Under the pieces are notes generated by a model, which was not told the DNA's origin, made no database searches, and saw only the letters and a list, made by a program, of their open reading frames with translations. 7,004 nucleotides of DNA, taken from contig JAUWWB010000052.1 in NCBI GenBank assembly GCA_030617085.1, forward strand, positions 1 to 7,004. The letters run 5' to 3'. The translations under genes were made by a program, and so were the position numbers. Origin of the DNA: Candidatus Omnitrophota bacterium. Lineage in GTDB: Bacteria; Omnitrophota; Gorgyraeia; Tantalellales; Tantalellaceae. Below are positions 4,839-7,004 of the stretch, piece by piece; the first letter of the stretch is position 1; each line of letters opens with the position of its first letter.

Positions 4839-5117
4839 TTATGTCACCTCGATCTTATTTCCCGGCTTCAAAGTCACGATGGCTTTTTTCCACGAAGGCG
4901 TCATCCCTTCACGGAACCTGACTCTCCTTTTCTTTCCCTTGACGTTCATGATGTGCACACCGTCCACTTTGACCTGGTAAAGTTCTTCAACCGCTTTTTT
5001 CACTTCGATCTTGTTAGCCCTCTTATTTACCCTGAAAAGGTATTTATTCTGGGTAAGCAGATCCGTCCCTTTTTCGGTCCGTATCATATTCTCGATAATG
5101 TCGTGCGACGTCTTCAT
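4839..5117 (-). CDS. rplW: 50S ribosomal protein L23
   Basis: L23 sits at the mouth of the exit tunnel and is the docking site for trigger factor and the signal recognition particle. The 92 residues match the family. Visible hallmarks are IIENMIRTEKGTDLL near the N-terminus, KYLFRVNKRANKIEVKKAVE (25-44), VKVDGVHIMNVKGKKRRVRF (49-68) and WKKAIVTLKPG (76-86). Glu15 in RTEK probably corresponds to the conserved glutamate used for chaperone contact in E. coli; that is my alignment by eye. The ATG at 5115-5117 overlaps the rplD stop (ATGA) and has GAGAGG five bases upstream, inside the end of rplD. The TAA stop is one base from the rplB start. Confidence 0.97.
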   Translation of the reverse strand: MKTSHDIIENMIRTEKGTDLLTQNKYLFRVNKRANKIEVKKAVEELYQVKVDGVHIMNVKGKKRRVRFREGMTPSWKKAIVTLKPGNKIEVT

Positions 5118-5749
5118 CTTAACCTCTCAGCCAATTTTTCAAGCGCGTCCTTCTCGATCACAAGATATTCGTTTGACAAAACGTCCATGGCGTTTATATT
5201 ACAGCCTTCCTTCAAGCTTACCCGCTTAAGGTTCCGCAACGAACGCTTGACGTTTTCATTCATCGTATCGATGACGACAAGCGTCTTTCCCTCCGCTTTC
5301 AGGTTATCAAGAATGGCCTTGAAATCCCGGGTCTTCGGCTCTTTCATCTCGATCTTTACCACGGGCTTGATCATCTGCTCCGTCAGCCGCGCGTTCAGGC
5401 TGGAAAGCAACGCTTTCCTTACCGCTTTTTTTGGCATCGTATAGCCAAAATCGCGAGGCCTCGGGCCAAAAGCCGTGCCGCCGTGCCTCCAGATGGGGTT
5501 TCTTGAGGAACCGACCCGGGCGCGCCCGGTGCCCTTCTGCCTCCAGGGCTTCTTACCGCCGCCGGAGACCTCGCCCCTCGTCTTCGTCGATGCCGTGCCC
5601 TTCCGGCTGTTCGCCTCGTACATCTTCTTCACTTCGTATAAAAGCGTCTTATTGACGCGGCCGTCAAACAATTGCTCGTCAAGCTGAACGTTGTCGACAA
5701 CCTTGCCGTTCAGGTCGTAAACCGGTAATCTTGTGCTAGCCTGTCCCAT
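5114..5749 (-). CDS. rplD: 50S ribosomal protein L4
   Basis: L4 binds 23S rRNA, and its extended loop lines the nascent-peptide exit tunnel. The 211 residues match the family. The tunnel loop is plain at about 60-100: GGGKKPWRQKGTGRARVGSS, then NPIWRHGGTAFGPRPRDF. The C-terminal half (LVVIDTMNENVKRSLRNLK, then INAMDVLSNEYLVI) is the globular domain. In E. coli L4 also represses its own S10 operon through a leader upstream of rpsJ. No such leader is visible here, because tuf ends 24 bases from rpsJ. The ATG at 5747-5749 has only a modest ribosome binding site (GAG about 5 bases upstream, AAGGAAG further off). The TGA stop overlaps the rplW start as ATGA, which suggests translational coupling. 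Confidence 0.98.
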   Translation of the reverse strand: MGQASTRLPVYDLNGKVVDNVQLDEQLFDGRVNKTLLYEVKKMYEANSRKGTASTKTRGEVSGGGKKPWRQKGTGRARVGSSRNPIWRHGGTAFGPRPRDFGYTMPKKAVRKALLSSLNARLTEQMIKPVVKIEMKEPKTRDFKAILDNLKAEGKTLVVIDTMNENVKRSLRNLKRVSLKEGCNINAMDVLSNEYLVIEKDALEKLAERLR

Positions 5750-5784
5750 GTTTTCTCTTTACTTCCTTCTTTATTTAAATAATT

Positions 5785-6471
5785 TCACTCGCTGCTCTCG
5801 ATGTCACCTTCTTTTTTCTCTTCCGCCTGCCGTGGAGCAAGGGGCTTTTTTCTGGCGTATCTGACAATAAGATAGGTGCCGCTGGCGCCCGGGACCGCCC
5901 CCTTTACCGCGATGGTGTTATTGTCCGGGTTGACGTCGATAATCTCCAGATTCTGCACGGTAGTCCGCCGGCTCCCCATCTGCCCCGGCATGCCGTGGCC
6001 CTTGAAAACGCGTGAAGGGTAAGCGCTGGCGCCGATCGAGCCGGGAGCACGGTGAGACATCGAACCGTGCGTGGCACTGCCGCCGGACCAGCCGTGCCGC
6101 TTCATCCCTCCCTGGAACCCCTTACCTTTTGACACCCCGGCAATATCCAGGAAATCGCCTTTCTGGAAGATCCTGCTGGTTATCTCGTCTCCGACCTTAA
6201 CGGCAGGCGTTTCGGAGCATCTGATCTCCCGCACGAATTTCTTGGGCTTGAGACCCTTAGCCTTAATATGAACCCTCTGGGGCTTATTGAGGCGTCTTTC
6301 CTTCGTATCGCCGTATCCCAACTGAACCGCGCTGTAACCGTCCTTATCGGCGGCCTTTACGCCCTGCACGAGACAGGGGCCGACCTCCAGGACCGTAACC
6401 GGTATCCTTGTCCCGTCTTCCTCAAAAACCTGGGTCATCCCTATTTTCTTTCCCAATATCCCTGGAATCAT
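5785..6471 (-). CDS. rplC: 50S ribosomal protein L3
   Basis: L3 is an early-assembling large-subunit protein that binds 23S rRNA near the peptidyl transferase centre. The N-terminus MIPGILGKKIGMTQVFEEDG is the family hallmark. The glycine-rich centre (GVSKGKGFQGGMKRHGW, 112-128) and GHGMPGQMGSRR (158-169) form the long loop that reaches into the subunit. Gln164 in GQMG corresponds to the glutamine methylated by PrmB in E. coli. The 228 residues exceed the roughly 209 of E. coli L3. The excess includes a C-terminal tail from about residue 207 with a basic segment followed by an acidic end (EEKKEGDIESSE). The ATG at 6469-6471 has GAGG five bases upstream. The stop is TGA, and the spacer to rplD is 35 bases. 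Confidence 0.98.
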   Translation of the reverse strand: MIPGILGKKIGMTQVFEEDGTRIPVTVLEVGPCLVQGVKAADKDGYSAVQLGYGDTKERRLNKPQRVHIKAKGLKPKKFVREIRCSETPAVKVGDEITSRIFQKGDFLDIAGVSKGKGFQGGMKRHGWSGGSATHGSMSHRAPGSIGASAYPSRVFKGHGMPGQMGSRRTTVQNLEIIDVNPDNNTIAVKGAVPGASGTYLIVRYARKKPLAPRQAEEKKEGDIESSE

Positions 6472-6498
6472 CGTTGCCTCTTGTTTTTTGCGGCCCGG

Positions 6499-6522
6499 CC
6501 TGTCCCGAGCGAAGTCGAGGGG
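6499..6522. repeat. GC-rich dispersed-repeat-like element between rpsJ and rplC
   Basis: On the plus strand the core reads CCTGTCCCGAGCGAAGTCGA followed by GGGG. It resembles the GAGCGAAG-type intergenic repeats that I recall being scattered through many environmental bacterial genomes; that is from memory and no search was run. It is flanked by the direct repeat GGCCTG at 6497-6502 and 6521-6526. CCC and GGG at the core ends could pair, but the inner pairing is imperfect. It fills much of the 57-base rpsJ-rplC spacer and leaves the rplC ribosome binding site intact. It does not look like a terminator, because no U-rich tract follows on the minus strand. Confidence 0.55.
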
Positions 6523-6528
6523 CCTGCC

Positions 6529-6846
6529 TTACTTTATCTCAACGTCCACGCCGGCGGGAAGGTCCAGCTTGCGCAGAGCGTCTATCGTCCTGGCTGTGGG
6601 GTCCACTATCTCCATCAACCGCTTGTGCGTCTTCAGCTCGAACTGCTCCCGCGACTTCTTGTCAACGTGCGGAGATCTCAGAACAGTGTAGATCTCGCGT
6701 TTGGTCGGAAGAGGTATCGGCCCCACAAGCGTGGCGCCACTCTTCTTCACCACCTCGACGAGTTCTTTCATCGACACGTCAAGAAGTCTGTGGTCAAACG
6801 ATTTCAAGCGCAACCTTATTTTAGCCGGTTTAGTCTTCTTCGCCAT
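6529..6846 (-). CDS. rpsJ: 30S ribosomal protein S10
   Basis: S10 is a small-subunit protein of the 30S head. In many bacteria it also acts as NusE, partnering NusB in transcription antitermination. The 105 residues match the usual family length. Recognisable stretches are IRLRLKSFDHRLLD (10-23), GPIPLPTKREIYTVLRSPHV (42-61), FELKTHKRL (69-77) and the C-terminal LDLPAGVDVEIK. The ATG at 6844-6846 gives the expected short basic N-terminus. It is preceded by AAGGAAG about 10 bases upstream. It is the first gene of the classical S10 cluster and follows tuf by 24 bases. The stop is TAA. The 57-base spacer to rplC carries a GC-rich dispersed-repeat-like element immediately after the stop. Confidence 0.98.
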   Translation of the reverse strand: MAKKTKPAKIRLRLKSFDHRLLDVSMKELVEVVKKSGATLVGPIPLPTKREIYTVLRSPHVDKKSREQFELKTHKRLMEIVDPTARTIDALRKLDLPAGVDVEIK

Positions 6847-6870
6847 TGTAGTTTTGCTTCCTTTTTCAAA

Positions 6871-7004
6871 TCACTCTATCACTTCAGAAATAACCCCCGC
6901 GCCGACCGTGTGTCCGCCTTCCCTTATCGCGAACCTCAGGTTCTTCTCCAGCGCGACCGGCATTATCAGCTCTACCTCTATCTTCACGTTGTCTCCGGGC
7001 ATGA
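6871..7004 (-). CDS. tuf: Elongation factor Tu, C-terminal end (partial)
   Basis: This is the 3' end of the EF-Tu gene, and the rest lies beyond the right edge. EF-Tu is the GTPase that carries aminoacyl-tRNA to the ribosomal A site. The 43 visible residues belong to the last beta-barrel (domain 3). They begin MPGDNVKIEVEL and include the highly conserved LRFAIREGGHTVGAGV stretch, which ends ISEVIE before a TGA stop (6871-6873). The GTP-binding domain is not in view. The gene ends 24 bases before the rpsJ start, on the same strand. That gap has room for a ribosome binding site but not for an obvious promoter, terminator or leader, so str-type and S10 genes probably share a transcript. EF-Tu identity is nearly certain. 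Which tuf copy this is, if the genome has two, cannot be told. Confidence 0.95.
   Translation of the reverse strand, partial: MPGDNVKIEVELIMPVALEKNLRFAIREGGHTVGAGVISEVIE

Noticed and set aside
4704..5444. A long open frame on the plus strand (246 codons) opposite rplB, rplW and rplD.
   Set aside because: It spans three real genes antisense and has no ribosome binding site or family resemblance.
1..7004. CRISPR arrays, tRNA genes, insertion sequences or a novel defence or metabolic system.
   Set aside because: Apart from the spacers the whole window is taken up by ribosomal protein genes and tuf. The tandem repeats have 7-10 base periods with no spacers, and no transposase or tRNA-like sequence was seen.

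Overview
The window is the S10 ribosomal-protein cluster running into the start of the spc cluster, all on the minus strand. Read in transcription order (right to left) it holds the 3' end of tuf, then rpsJ, rplC, rplD, rplW, rplB, rpsS, rplV, rpsC, rplP, rpmC, rpsQ, rplN, rplX, rplE and rpsN. The next expected gene, rpsH, would lie beyond the left edge. Every protein is full length, with intact family motifs and no frameshift. The order is the textbook bacterial one.

The proteins and gene order are clearly bacterial. S14 is the short zinc-binding form (Cys24/27/40/43), and L24 carries a C-terminal zinc ribbon (Cys73/76/96/99). tuf sits 24 bases upstream of rpsJ, so the str and S10 clusters are probably transcribed as one unit. 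The dispersed palindromic repeats, and the general look of L3, L5 and EF-Tu, suggest an uncultured environmental lineage. Omnitrophota or another PVC-related group is my guess, held with low confidence.

The coding part is tight: rplD/rplW overlap by 4 bases, rplP/rpmC by 3, and rpmC/rpsQ by 14, while rplW-rplB and rplV-rpsC are 1 base apart. rpmC starts with TTG and rpsQ with GTG, each behind a strong Shine-Dalgarno sequence. No promoter, terminator or regulatory leader is visible. Transcription presumably enters from upstream of tuf and continues past the left edge.

The unusual content is in the spacers, which are long for this operon. Three spacers (after rpsN, rplE and rplN) each carry a short tandem array of 7-base units beginning at or close to a TAG stop codon. 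The rplB-rpsS spacer carries four 10-base units with AATT phased at exactly 10 bases. Three different GC-rich dispersed-repeat-like elements lie at 1-22, 289-330 and 6499-6522. Two spacers repeat the same layout: TAG stop, five heptamers (35 bases), then a GC-rich repeat element. I found no undescribed gene system. The repeat-filled spacers inside an essential operon are the observation most worth following.
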